Origin: Enoplosus armatus
Taxonomy: Eukaryota; Chordata; Actinopteri; Centrarchiformes; Enoplosidae
Direction of reading: 5' to 3'
DNA length: 64,000 bases
Assembly: GCF_043641665.1 (NCBI RefSeq)
Contig: NC_092191.1
Span: 23,027,581 to 23,091,580 of the forward strand
Shown: positions 26,344-33,072 of the stretch, in pieces
Numbering within the stretch: the stretch's first letter is position 1
How the letters are laid out: each line of letters starts with the position of its first letter
Translations under genes and position numbers: made by a program
Notes under the pieces: generated by a model
Told to the model about the DNA's origin: nothing
What the model saw: the letters and a program-made list of their open reading frames with translations, nothing else
The model's database searches: none

Positions 26344-27679
26344 ATTAGAAAATCAAGAATTAAACTGACCACACTACAAAAACCTAAAAAACCTTGAAAG
26401 CTGTGACTGTGGGTGCCGGACTTTTATGACGTTAGCGGACTCCATTTCAAAGGTACCAAAGGTAACGTTAGCTAGTGTCGCACACTGTTGGCGCTGTAGG
26501 GGAGCTAAACATTCAGCTGGAGAGAGGCTCAGGCACTTGGAAGCACACATGACGTCACATCTTTTGAATTTTCCTGCAAAAAAAAAAAAATGCCCTGTGT
26601 CTTTATATACAAATCAGTCCACAGGCTGTTATAGGCAACCAAGAAAGTCGGGTAGAGTCATCACATAGTTTAGAAATGGGGTCTAGCTAATGGGTCAGTC
26701 TAGCACTGGGCGCATCACAGCTGAGCAGACGGTGGTGTAAGTTCAGTTGCTAACTAGTTTGTAAAATATATTGTTGGAAATAATATTAATAAGCAATGAC
26801 CCCATCATTTTCCTTTATGTAACATCAATATAACTCTGTCCCTCTGTCCCTGACGACCATCATGTCACTCATACCCATCACATCTGGTTGCTTTGTTAGG
26901 TACCTAGCCAGCTATAGTCTGTCAGTAACGGTCAGTAACATAGCAGACTGAAAGGTAAGCACCAGAGCATCCCTTCCCATTCATTCTGCAGCTCGACGTC
27001 CCCATATTTTACAATCCTGTCCATGTCACTAACGCTATTTAGCTAACCATGTTGCTACTTTCATACCTGGTCAATTGATTGGGGGCCTATGTGTGAGCAT
27101 CTTAACCCATTCTGCGTATATGTTATACCATTAATAGGAGTGTAATGTAACGTTCACACCAAACCGCTTTGTTCAGGAATTGCAGTTTGGTACACCCTCC
27201 AAAACTGAACAATACCAGTCATTGCCTTTACAAAATTTCAAAAAAAAAAATAAAAAGTCTTGTTTTTACACTGGACACAATGAAAAGTTGGCAGCAGTGA
27301 ACCACGAGTACATGTCTGAGAAATATTGCTAGAGATCAAATGTTTTAGTTGAATACACAAGTACAGGTATAACTGATAATCATACAGAAAAATGTATTTG
27401 ATATACCAAGTAGTTTTCTTCCCATTAAATTCAAAAAACTTCATCCCCAGTGGGGCAATTAAAAAAAGGTATATACAGCAGAGCACACACATATAGAATT
27501 AATTGGTCATACTGTACTAATCTAACAATAGGTCTTCCATAATAGAGTACATACAGTATATTCACGAGGTGTGATTCTAACCTGAGGACATCCGTTTCCA
27601 AGCCAGGAGGGTCTGTGTGGATGGAGGCCAGGCAGTTCTTCTCTTCAGCCCGGGGGGCTTTTATCGAACCGTTGCCCAT
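3270..27679 (-). CDS. prkg2: cGMP-dependent protein kinase, type II-like (complete, 19 coding exons)
   Basis: Ser/Thr kinase that phosphorylates substrates when cGMP binds; type II forms are N-myristoylated and membrane-associated. Seen: 19 exons with GT/AG borders and matching phases, totalling 2286 nt (761 residues plus stop; human PRKG2 is 762). The start is MGNGSIK (Gly2 myristoylation type) in a strong GCC-ATG-G context. Domains: coiled coil about 34-75; pseudosubstrate GVSAEP 125-130; cGMP site A with FGELAIL and Arg243/Thr244; cGMP site B with FGEKALIS and Arg367/Ser368; kinase Gly-loop 458-464, Lys481, YRDLKPEN with Asp575, DFG at 593-595, activation loop [10 protein letters not shown] 606-615; C-terminal tail ending DWDKDF. 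No catalytic residue is missing. It is clearly type II rather than PRKG1 in its N-terminus and tail, but divergent enough that a separate fish paralogue (prkg3-like) is possible. Introns carry many TEs. Confidence 0.93.
3480..3610. repeat. dispersed fish repeat fragment
   Basis: Contains the phrase 'cctccatcgggagcaactta' followed by 'gggttcagtgtattgctcaa', which I recognise as a widely dispersed teleost repeat. The family is not resolved. It lies in intron 18. Confidence 0.4.
3700..3848. repeat. non-autonomous hAT-like dispersed repeat
   Basis: Carries the familiar fish pattern 'gtagtggagtaaaaaagtac', then 'agaagtataaagtagcataa' and 'aaatgtacttagatactttc', ending 'aaccactg'. A related copy lies at 60410-60912. 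Confidence 0.55.
3849..4320 (+). pseudogene. decayed Tc1-like transposase fragment
   Basis: Plus-strand reading shows [19 protein letters not shown], then [11 protein letters not shown] and a weakened EEW-NIPP block, the order of the second half of a Tc1/mariner transposase. Stops and frame changes are frequent, so it is inactive. It lies in intron 18 of prkg2. Confidence 0.6.
4667..4733 (-). CDS. prkg2: prkg2 coding exon 18 (residues 708-730)
   Basis: Encodes [20 protein letters not shown] then RE, the AGC-kinase C-terminal extension. Acceptor CCGCAG, donor GTGAGA. Confidence 0.94.
6208..6235. repeat. poly-A tract
   Basis: A-rich homopolymer tract of about 25 nt in prkg2 intron 17, possibly a retroposon tail. 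Confidence 0.7.
6914..6976 (-). CDS. prkg2: prkg2 coding exon 17 (residues 687-707)
   Basis: Encodes [20 protein letters not shown], the end of the kinase domain with the ERLG motif. Acceptor TCTCAG, donor GTAAGT; 63 nt. Confidence 0.94.
7333..7455 (-). CDS. prkg2: prkg2 coding exon 16 (residues 646-686)
   Basis: Encodes [20 protein letters not shown] then [10 protein letters not shown], the kinase C-lobe. Acceptor TCCCAG, donor GTGCGG. Confidence 0.95.
7531..7580. repeat. fragment of a dispersed repeat
   Basis: 'gttcaacattgttgggaaaa' followed by 'cgtttatttgctttc' matches the same family as 16090-16160 and 52030-52100 in this window. Confidence 0.4.
8003..8166 (-). CDS. prkg2: prkg2 coding exon 15 (residues 592-645, DFG and activation loop)
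   Basis: Encodes [27 protein letters not shown] and [13 protein letters not shown], the DFG magnesium motif, activation-loop threonine and APE motif of an AGC kinase. Donor GTAAGT; the last AA pairs with exon 16 to give Asn. Confidence 0.96.
8267..8408 (-). CDS. prkg2: prkg2 coding exon 14 (residues 544-591, catalytic loop)
   Basis: Encodes [17 protein letters not shown] and [18 protein letters not shown], with catalytic Asp575 and Asn580. Acceptor TGCCAG, donor GTCAGC. Confidence 0.95.
9226..9315 (-). CDS. prkg2: prkg2 coding exon 13 (residues 514-543)
   Basis: Encodes [20 protein letters not shown] then [10 protein letters not shown], the hinge and start of the kinase C-lobe. Acceptor TTTCAG, donor GTGAGT. 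Confidence 0.95.
9435..9814. mobile_element. non-autonomous Tc1/mariner-type MITE with TIRs and TA duplication
   Basis: Begins CAGTGCTTAAAAAATGTATT and ends with the inverted copy ...TTAAGCACTG. The 25-bp terminal inverted repeats differ at 2 positions. TA flanks both ends (9433-9434, 9815-9816), the Tc1/mariner target duplication. 380 bp, no transposase; in prkg2 intron 12. Confidence 0.85.
9921..9942. repeat. (AAT)n microsatellite
   Basis: About seven units of ATA/AAT in prkg2 intron 12. Confidence 0.85.
10581..10613. repeat. (GT)n microsatellite next to exon 12 donor
   Basis: About 16 GT units. On the transcript strand it reads (CA)n and starts about 8 nt inside intron 12 of prkg2. Confidence 0.95.
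10623..10759 (-). CDS. prkg2: prkg2 coding exon 12 (residues 469-513, catalytic lysine)
   Basis: Encodes [20 protein letters not shown] then YSEKNIL; Lys481 is the ATP-anchoring lysine. Donor GTGTGG lies 8 nt from a long CA-repeat on the transcript strand (10581-10613). Confidence 0.95.
11363..11510 (-). CDS. prkg2: prkg2 coding exon 11 (residues 419-468, kinase glycine loop)
   Basis: Encodes [14 protein letters not shown], then [20 protein letters not shown], holding the ATP-binding GxGxxG loop. The acceptor is CCCTCAG at 11511; the nearer AG (CCTCAG before ATTGAC) would break the frame with exon 10. Confidence 0.93.
11663..11761 (-). CDS. prkg2: prkg2 coding exon 10 (residues 386-418)
   Basis: Encodes [20 protein letters not shown] then [13 protein letters not shown], the helix leading out of site B. 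Acceptor CTCCAG, donor GTAAGT; 99 nt, phases 2 and 2. Confidence 0.92.
12495..12563 (-). CDS. prkg2: prkg2 coding exon 9 (residues 363-385, site B arginine)
   Basis: Encodes [19 protein letters not shown] then VVDRE; Arg367/Ser368 are the cyclic-phosphate contacts of site B. The exon is 69 nt, so skipping keeps frame. Its acceptor is preceded by a (TG)12 tract instead of a normal pyrimidine tract. Confidence 0.92.
12571..12594. repeat. (CA)12 microsatellite at exon 9 acceptor
   Basis: On the transcript strand it reads (TG)12 followed by TTCACAG and exon 9 of prkg2, so it takes the place of the polypyrimidine tract. Confidence 0.95.
12930..13110 (-). pseudogene. LINE endonuclease N-terminal fragment
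   Basis: Minus-strand reading [18 protein letters not shown] then [19 protein letters not shown] matches the start of the AP-endonuclease domain of jockey/Rex/L2-type LINE ORF2. It breaks after this block. It lies in prkg2 intron 8. Confidence 0.6.
13600..14215. repeat. dispersed element with internally repeated modules of about 110 bp
   Basis: Three related modules contain 'cattcctgagatattgcgtt' or variants, followed by 'cacaagaatggga' (near 13848, 13988 and 14090), interleaved with 'gtccaagtggatgtttgtgc'. This is a common teleost repeat type; the class is not resolved. It lies in prkg2 intron 8. Confidence 0.55.
14458..14552 (-). CDS. prkg2: prkg2 coding exon 8 (residues 332-362, site B)
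   Basis: Encodes VVVTQSTEG, then [12 protein letters not shown], including Glu358 of cGMP site B. Acceptor CTGCAG, donor GTACGA; the AG at its end pairs with exon 9. Confidence 0.93.
14933..15010 (-). CDS. prkg2: prkg2 coding exon 7 (residues 306-331, start of site B domain)
   Basis: Encodes [20 protein letters not shown] then IIAKGE, matching the second cyclic-nucleotide domain. Phase 0 at both ends; acceptor TTTCAG, donor GTGAGA. Confidence 0.94.
15113..15176 (-). CDS. prkg2: prkg2 coding exon 6 (residues 284-305)
   Basis: Encodes [19 protein letters not shown] then LEV, the linker between the two cGMP domains. Acceptor AATAAG, donor GTGAGT; 64 nt. Confidence 0.92.
15300..15325. repeat. 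poly-A rich tract
   Basis: A-rich run in prkg2 intron 5. Confidence 0.7.
15788..15893 (-). CDS. prkg2: prkg2 coding exon 5 (residues 249-283)
   Basis: Encodes [19 protein letters not shown] and [10 protein letters not shown], the helical end of site A. Acceptor ATCCAG, donor GTACAA; 106 nt with phases 1 and 2. Confidence 0.93.
16090..16265. repeat. MITE-like dispersed repeat
   Basis: 'gttcaacattttgggaaaca' at the left and 'agctgtttcccccctgcttc' at the right are hallmark ends of an abundant fish MITE/SINE-like family. It lies in prkg2 intron 4. Confidence 0.45.
16868..16981 (-). CDS. prkg2: prkg2 coding exon 4 (residues 211-248, cGMP site A)
   Basis: Encodes [13 protein letters not shown] and the phosphate-binding cassette [17 protein letters not shown], with the Glu, Arg and Thr expected in cGMP site A. 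Acceptor CTGCAG, donor GTGAGC. Confidence 0.94.
17179..17214. repeat. (CA)n microsatellite
   Basis: About 17 CA units, roughly 200 nt upstream of the exon 4 acceptor of prkg2 on the transcript strand. Confidence 0.95.
17835..18300 (+). mobile_element. 5'-truncated jockey/Rex/L2-type LINE fragment (RT C-terminal part)
   Basis: Encodes [51 protein letters not shown], then breaks after ACWGQQAE. It is a close copy of the 29672-31630 element on the opposite strand and shares its 'gatccgctaaggccagtga' lesion. It sits in prkg2 intron 3. Confidence 0.8.
19504..19670 (-). CDS. prkg2: prkg2 coding exon 3 (residues 155-210, start of cGMP site A domain)
   Basis: Encodes [20 protein letters not shown] and [13 protein letters not shown], the start of the first cyclic-nucleotide-binding domain. 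Acceptor ATCCCAG, donor GTCAGC; 167 nt joins in frame to exons 2 and 4. Confidence 0.93.
20187..20208. repeat. poly-C tract (22 nt)
   Basis: Uninterrupted C run in prkg2 intron 2. Confidence 0.9.
21925..22010 (-). mobile_element. CR1/L2-like LINE 3' end fragment
   Basis: 'atgtagcgccaaatcacaac' is the reverse complement of the 3' end of the LINE at 31880-36777 ('gttgtgatttggcgctatat'). It lies in prkg2 intron 2. Confidence 0.55.
22795..23150 (+). mobile_element. CR1/L2-like LINE fragment (ORF2 C-terminal region)
   Basis: Collinear with 35650-36050 of the large LINE: 'ctccaattagtccagaatgc', then 'aggcaccatcatatcttaaa' and 'cccagaatgcagggttactt'. It is degenerate, in prkg2 intron 2, and preserves the frame at a point where the larger copy has an extra base. 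Confidence 0.8.
23814..24179 (-). CDS. prkg2: prkg2 coding exon 2 (residues 33-154: coiled coil, pseudosubstrate)
   Basis: Heptad-rich segment [17 protein letters not shown] onward gives the dimerising coiled coil. LGGSPL and the autoinhibitory [11 protein letters not shown] follow, as in PRKG2. Acceptor CTTCAG, donor GTGAGT; 366 nt, starts after AG and ends in phase 2. Confidence 0.93.
25857..25872. repeat. (CT)n microsatellite
   Basis: Short CT run inside the degenerate L1-like segment. Confidence 0.8.
26321..26343. repeat. poly-G tract (23 nt)
   Basis: Uninterrupted G run after a T run, inside the L1-like remnant. Confidence 0.9.
27582..27679 (-). CDS. prkg2: prkg2 coding exon 1 (residues 1-32, phase 2 end)
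   Basis: Starts MGNGSIK, a myristoylation-type N-terminus like PRKG2. It ends ...ETDVL plus AG, then donor GTTAGA, a weak donor. In-frame upstream ATGs exist (up to 27760), but this one has the best Kozak context and family fit. Confidence 0.85.
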
Positions 27680-28490
27680 GGCCAGGCATTGGCTGGCCAC
27701 CATAGGAATGGCCCACAGGTCAAACTCACTGCGATGACTGTCCGAGAGGAAGCTCTGCAACGGGGCGACGGGCTCCTTCTTCTTTAATGCCTCCTTCCTT
27801 TTTTTTTTTTTTTTAATGTTAAAATGTTCTACAGAAACGAAAATGACATTGCATCATTCATCTAGGTGTGAGATGACGTGTCAGTCAATCAATTAGGATT
27901 AAAGGAAATGAAACTTGTCAAATATCTTGTTTCAGGTTGGCAGAAGCCCGTCACCAGCAGTGCCGCTTTGGATCATCCTTTACACATTCCACAGTGCTCG
28001 TGTCACAAAAATATCACACATTATGGCTTGTATTTATCCAAATGTTAAAGACAATTATCCTTAAGCAAGTCTCAAATCAGGTTTTTGTACCATGCCAAAA
28101 TCTTTACAGTCTATTTATCAAAGAAAGAAAAATATTTCCATTATTTACTTACAGAGTGGCTGAGGTGTGTGAAATGACAATCCTGATGCACCAAAACATA
28201 GACTACATTAGCGTCGTTTCATACTCCCTCTTGAGTTCAGCTGCGTCTTATTTCGGTTGCTGTCCACAATCACAATGACACTCATCTGTGCCGGGAGGGC
28301 TCTATTACCATTTCCAATTGTGTCCCCAGCAACTGGATCTGCTGATGATGTGGAAGTATCTGGCAACCCCTGGTGGCCTTGTGGTGTTTGACATGTTGAG
28401 AGAGAGAGGTAGAGGTAGAGAGAGAGAGAGAGAGAGAGAGAGTAATCTAAGAATGATTTGACAAATGGTTACCTATGAAACCTGATGTTG
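27680..28490. other. sequence upstream of prkg2 start
   Basis: Would contain the 5' UTR and possibly the promoter of prkg2, but no TATA box or CpG-dense block stands out. It has a poly-T run at about 27799-27815 and a (GA)n run at about 28418-28442. In-frame ATG codons extend the exon 1 frame to 27760. Confidence 0.4.
28418..28442. repeat. (GA)n microsatellite
   Basis: About 12 GA units upstream of prkg2. Confidence 0.9.
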
Positions 28491-29358
28491 GAAATAAGTA
28501 TTTCTCAGTAAATATATTTCTGATGGGGCTATTGACAATGAAATTTTCACCAGATGTCAGTGACAACCCAAGTAATCCACACATACAAAGAAATCAAAAC
28601 AAATAAGTCCATAAATTGAAGTTACATGTAATAAAGTGGAATGACACAGGGAAAAAGTATTGAACATGCTTGCTGAAATTTATTTAATACTTCGTAGAAA
28701 AGCCTTTGTTGGCAATGACAGCTTCAAGACGCCTCCTGTATGAAGAAACTATAGTCGCATGCATTGCTCAGGTGTGATTTTTTGCCCATTCTTCCACACA
28801 AGCTGTCTTCAAATTCTTGAAGGTTCCCGGGGGGGGGGGGGTCGGGTGATTGACTTGGCCCCAACGGTGCTCACTGGAACATTCAGAAGTTTAGCTAGAT
28901 CTATAACCAGTGCCATCAGTATGTTTTGCAACAATAAGGTTGCGAAGGTCTCGAGCGAGCTCTTTGTTTTTACCCACCATGAGATGCTTCTCGTGTGACA
29001 CCTTGGTAACGAGAAACCTTTTCATAGGCCATCAATTAGGACTAAACCAGCTGATATTCATTTGCACTGATGGGGGCAGGATTGCTTCCTCAATACTGAC
29101 AGATTTCAGCTGGTTTCTTGGCTTCCCATGCCTTTTTGCACCTCCTTTTCTTCATGTGTTCGATATTTATTCCCCGTGTCATTCCACTTTATTACACGTA
29201 ACTTAATTTATGGATTTATTTGTTTTGATTTCTTTGTTATGTGTGGATTACTTGGGTTGTCACCAACATCTGGTGAAAACTTCATGTCAATAGCCCCATC
29301 AGAAATATATTTACTGAGAAAAATGTTGACGCGTTCAATACTTATTTCACCCGCTGTA
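28491..29358 (-). mobile_element. internally deleted Tc1-like transposon with long inverted ends
   Basis: The left 165 bp (from 28491) and right 185 bp (to 29358) are inverted copies: 'aatatatttctgatggggct' and 'agccccatcagaaatatatt'. Between them are reverse-oriented transposase remnants, such as the region matching 'tgcccattcttccacacaag'. At about 870 bp it is too short for an intact transposase, and a poly-G run interrupts it. Confidence 0.8.
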
Positions 29359-29820
29359 CATATACGAATATATAACAGAGGAGGCTGGAACATAGAGGCA
29401 GCGGAGGTTGTTCCCCCTCTATTTTTGAGAGCCAAGAGGGAGATCAAAATATAAAAAGTAATCATCAGTAGCTGGTTGAAATAAACTACTGACAAATCTC
29501 AGACTCATTTATAGAATAATGTTTCTGTCTTCTTTGGAAAAAAAAAAATCCATTATTGAAATTCTTATTAAGAATTAAGGCCACAATCAGGCCATAATTC
29601 AACTTAAAAAGAAAAAGGAAATGGAAAAAGCACATTTAGAATGTAAAATGATCATTTGAAAATGTAATGTGACATCAGAATCAGAAATCAGAAATACTTT
29701 ATTGATCCCCGGGGGGAAATTGTACAGTCCTGGTGCTCCCATTCAAGAGTAGAAAGTAGCATAAATTTAGAGCTAAAAGTATGTACAAAATATAAAAATA
29801 AGAAATAGAAAATAAAAACT

Positions 29821-29850
29821 ATATATATATATATATATAAAAATATATAT
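29821..29850. repeat. (TA)n microsatellite
   Basis: AT dinucleotide run in the 3' tail of the minus-strand LINE. Confidence 0.85.
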
Positions 29851-31533
29851 ATACAACAACAATGTATATGTATGTATTGCACTGTTGTGTATGACTATAT
29901 ATGTATTGCACTGAAAATTTAAAGAATAAATAACAGTGAGGTAGTATGTGTAGGAGCAGGTCCAGGTTTCCAGTCTCTTCCTGAGTGTCTGACACTCAGA
30001 GGGAGGGGAACAGTCTGATGGCCACAGGCAGGAATGATTTCCTGTGGCGCTCTGTTGTACATTTGGGAGGAATGAGTCTCCCACTGAAGCTGCTCTTGTG
30101 TCCGACCAGTACGTCATGGAGAGGATGTGAAACATTGTTCAAGATGCCCCGCAGCTTAGACAGCATCCTCCTCTCTGACACCACCAACCAAGAGAGTCCA
30201 GCTCCACCCCCCACAACGTCACTGGCCTTAGCGGATCAGTTTATTGAGTCTGTTGGAGTCCGCCACCCTCAGCCTGCTGCCCCCAGCATGCAACAGAATA
30301 GAGGATAGCACTGGCCACCACAGACTCATAAAACATCCTCAGCATAGTCCGGCAGATGTTGAAGGACCTCAGCCGCCTCAGAAAATAGAGACGGCTCTGG
30401 CCCTTCTTGTAGAGAGCATTAGTGTTCTTTACCCAGTCCAGTTTATTGTCTATGTGAATTCCCAGGTACTTGTAATCCTCAACAATGTCCACACTGACCC
30501 CCTGGATGGAAACAGGGGTCATCGGCGCCTTGGTTCTCCTCAGATCCACAGTCAGTTCCTTTGTCTTTGTCACGTTGAGCTGCAGATGGTCCTGCTCGCA
30601 CCATGTGACAAAGTTGTCCACAGCAGCCCTGTACTCCTCATCATCACCCTTACTGATACATCCAACTATTGCTGAGCCGTCAGAACCCTTCTGAAGATGG
30701 CAGGTCTCTGTGCAGTAGCTGAAGTCCGTGGTGTAGATGGTGAAGAGGAAGGGAGAGAGGACAGTCCCCTGCGGGGCCCCGGTGTTGCTGACCACTCTGT
30801 TTGACACACAGTGTTGTAAGCGCACACACTGTGGTCTGCCAGTCGGGTAGTTGACAATCCAGGACACGAGGGGGGGGCATCCACCTGCATCTCCGTCAGC
30901 TTCTTACCCAGTAGAGCCGGACGGATGGTGTTGAATGCACTGGAGAAGTCAAAAAACATGACTCTCACAGCGCTTGCCGGCTTATCCAGGTGGGCGTAGA
31001 CGCGGTCGAGCAGGTAGATGATGGTACCCTCAACTCCAAGTCGGGGGCTGGTAGGCGAACTGAAGGGGGTCCAAGTGTGGCTTGACCGAGGGGCCGGAGC
31101 TGCTCCAGGACGAGTCTCTCCAGGGTCTTCATGATGTGGGAGGTCAGTGCCACGGGACTGTAGTCCTTGGAGCCACTGGGTCGCGGCGTCTTCGGCACAG
31201 GAACGAGGCAGGACGTCTTCCACAGCACCGGGACCCTCTGAAGAAGGCTCATGTTGAAGACATGGTGAAGTACTCCACATAGCTGGGGGGGGGGCACAGG
31301 CTTTAAGCACCCTGGGGCTGACACCATCAGGGCCCGCAGCCCCTGTGAAGCACACTGTAGAGGTGACCGGTGGGGGAGGGGGTGGAGTCGTCAGGTTGAA
31401 GAGTGCCGTCAGCCTGGGGACTGGGGAACGAGGTGTGAGGGAAGCTCTCACAGGGGGGTGGGGGGCTGTGAAGAGCAAGAGGGGGAGGGGGGAGTAGAAA
31501 AGGTGAAGGTTGGAGGCAGACAGCAGAAGAGTT

Positions 31534-31557
31534 GGGGGGGGGGGGGGGGGGGGGGGG
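31534..31557. repeat. poly-G tract (24 nt)
   Basis: Uninterrupted G run within the minus-strand LINE. Confidence 0.9.
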
Positions 31558-32085
31558 CAGCTCTGAAAGCCCTCTTCTTTTTATTCAGGATGGCCTTGAC
31601 GTCCTTTGTCACCCATGGCTTGTTGTTAATATAACAATATGAATAACAATGAAAAAAGTGAAAATTATAAATTAAATCAAAATGCTCCAAATGAAAGCTT
31701 CAATTATAAAGATGAAATTGAAAACGGAAATAAGTAAAAGGGAAACATAAAATACAAAGCTCAAAATGGGAAATGGAAAAGCTTAAATTGAAATACTTAA
31801 ATTAGTTTAAGATTAAATAGAATTTTTTTTCATTTGAACTTTTTTCCATTTGGCATTTGGCTTTTCAAGCTGTATTTGAATGAGGAGGCCGGGCCCAAAG
31901 GCTGGAGGGGAGGGTTTGAAGCGGCAGTGGCGGCAGAGGCCACTGGCTAACCAGCCGCTAACCACTTAAACGTACATTAGTTTTGCTTAACTCTGATAGT
32001 TCTCTCCTTCTTTTAGCGACTTTTTCGCTAATCTCACAGTTGTTTACACACTATTCTGTCTGTTACATTAGCTTAGCAGCTAGCG

Positions 32086-32976
32086 ATGGCTTCTCTCTCT
32101 CCTTCTCGCTCTCCTTCTCACTCTCCTGCTCTGTCCTGCTCGGTGTGTCAGATGTTTAGTTATCCCCCCGCCTCCTTTAGCGATAGTGGTAAATGTAATA
32201 AATGTAGTTTATTTAGCGTGCTGGAGGCGAGGCTCAGCGAGTTGGAGGTGCGGTTCCGCACCATGGAGACGGCTGTAGTCAGCCAGCCCCCAGTAGCCGG
32301 TGCGGACCGACCCAGTGTAGCTCCCGCTAGCCGTCCCCCGGCAGCTCCCGAGCAGCCGGGAAGCCAGGGAGGCTGGGTGACTGTCCGAAGGAAGCACAGC
32401 CCTCAGCTGAAGCCCACGGTTCACCACCAACCACTTCATGTTTCTAACAGGTTCTCCCCACTCAGCGACACACCCGCTGAGAAGCAGATTGTGGTAATTG
32501 GCAGCTCCATAGTCAGAAACGTGAAGTTAGCGACACCAGCGACCATAGTGAAATGCATTCCTGGGGCCAGAGCGGGCGACATTGAATCAAATTTAAAACT
32601 GCTGGCTAAGGATCAGCGTAAATACAGTAAGATTGTTATTCACGTCGGCGGTAATGACTCCCGATTACGCCAATCGGAGGTCACTAAAATTAACGTGGAG
32701 TCGGTGTGTACGTTTGCAAAAACTATGTCGGACTCCGTAGTTTTCTCTGGGCCCCTACCCAATCTGACCAGTGATGATATGTTTAGCCGCATGTCATCAT
32801 CCAACCGCTGGCTGTCGAGGTGGTGTCCAGCAAACCATGTGGGCTTCGTAGGTAATTGGCGGACTTTCTGGAGGAGACCTGGTCTGATGAGGAGAGACGG
32901 CATTCATCCCACTTTGGATGGAGCGGCTCTCAAATCTAGAAATCTGACCGACTTTATTAGTGAACCAAAACCGTGA
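32086..32976 (+). CDS. LINE ORF1 protein with SGNH/GDSL-type esterase domain (296 aa)
   Basis: Open reading frame. N-terminus: paired CxxC motifs (Cys18/Cys21, Cys37/Cys40), then a short coiled coil (about 46-64) and a Pro-rich linker. C-terminus: SGNH hydrolase blocks IVVIGSS (135-141), HVGGND (186-191) and DGIHP (271-275), supplying the Ser, Gly/Asn and Asp/His of the catalytic site. Esterase ORF1s are known in CR1/L2-clade LINEs, where the role in retrotransposition is not settled. No internal stop. Confidence 0.85.
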   Translation: MASLSPSRSPSHSPALSCSVCQMFSYPPASFSDSGKCNKCSLFSVLEARLSELEVRFRTMETAVVSQPPVAGADRPSVAPASRPPAAPEQPGSQGGWVTVRRKHSPQLKPTVHHQPLHVSNRFSPLSDTPAEKQIVVIGSSIVRNVKLATPATIVKCIPGARAGDIESNLKLLAKDQRKYSKIVIHVGGNDSRLRQSEVTKINVESVCTFAKTMSDSVVFSGPLPNLTSDDMFSRMSSSNRWLSRWCPANHVGFVGNWRTFWRRPGLMRRDGIHPTLDGAALKSRNLTDFISEPKP

Positions 32977-33072
32977 CAACCCAGAGTCCAGACCAGGAGG
33001 CAGAGTCGTAGTCCTACACGCTTCTCTGCGCTTCCATTAGAGCAGTTACCCACCCAAAACCCCATAATAACT

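Larger units (their letters stand above)
24870..26400 (+). mobile_element. degenerate L1/Tx1-type LINE fragment
   Basis: Plus-strand remnants in order: endonuclease end ([14 protein letters not shown] near 25160), RT block DAEKAFD near 25800, palm motif [10 protein letters not shown] near 25980, then [12 protein letters not shown] near 26350 after a poly-G run. Many stops. It occupies much of prkg2 intron 1. The first of the two palm aspartates is preceded by Thr rather than Ala. Confidence 0.7.
29672..31630 (-). mobile_element. 5'-truncated jockey/Rex/L2-type LINE with disrupted RT
   Basis: On the minus strand: KPWVTKDVKAILNKKKRAF (31.6 kb), VMFFDFSSAFNTI, GAPQGTVLSPFLFTIY, then [15 protein letters not shown] and [14 protein letters not shown]. 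It ends in 'aatcagaaatcagaaatact' followed by 'ttattgatccccgggg' (reverse complement of the 3' tail). Reading shifts frame near 30.7-30.9 kb. The palm box reads SDG instead of SDD, so the catalytic pair is lost. A poly-G run lies at 31534-31557. Confidence 0.85.

Noticed and set aside
3270..27679. Kinase called prkg1
   Set aside because: The MGNGS start, the GVSAEPT pseudosubstrate, the 761-residue length and the LKGPTDHS...DWDKDF tail are type II features.
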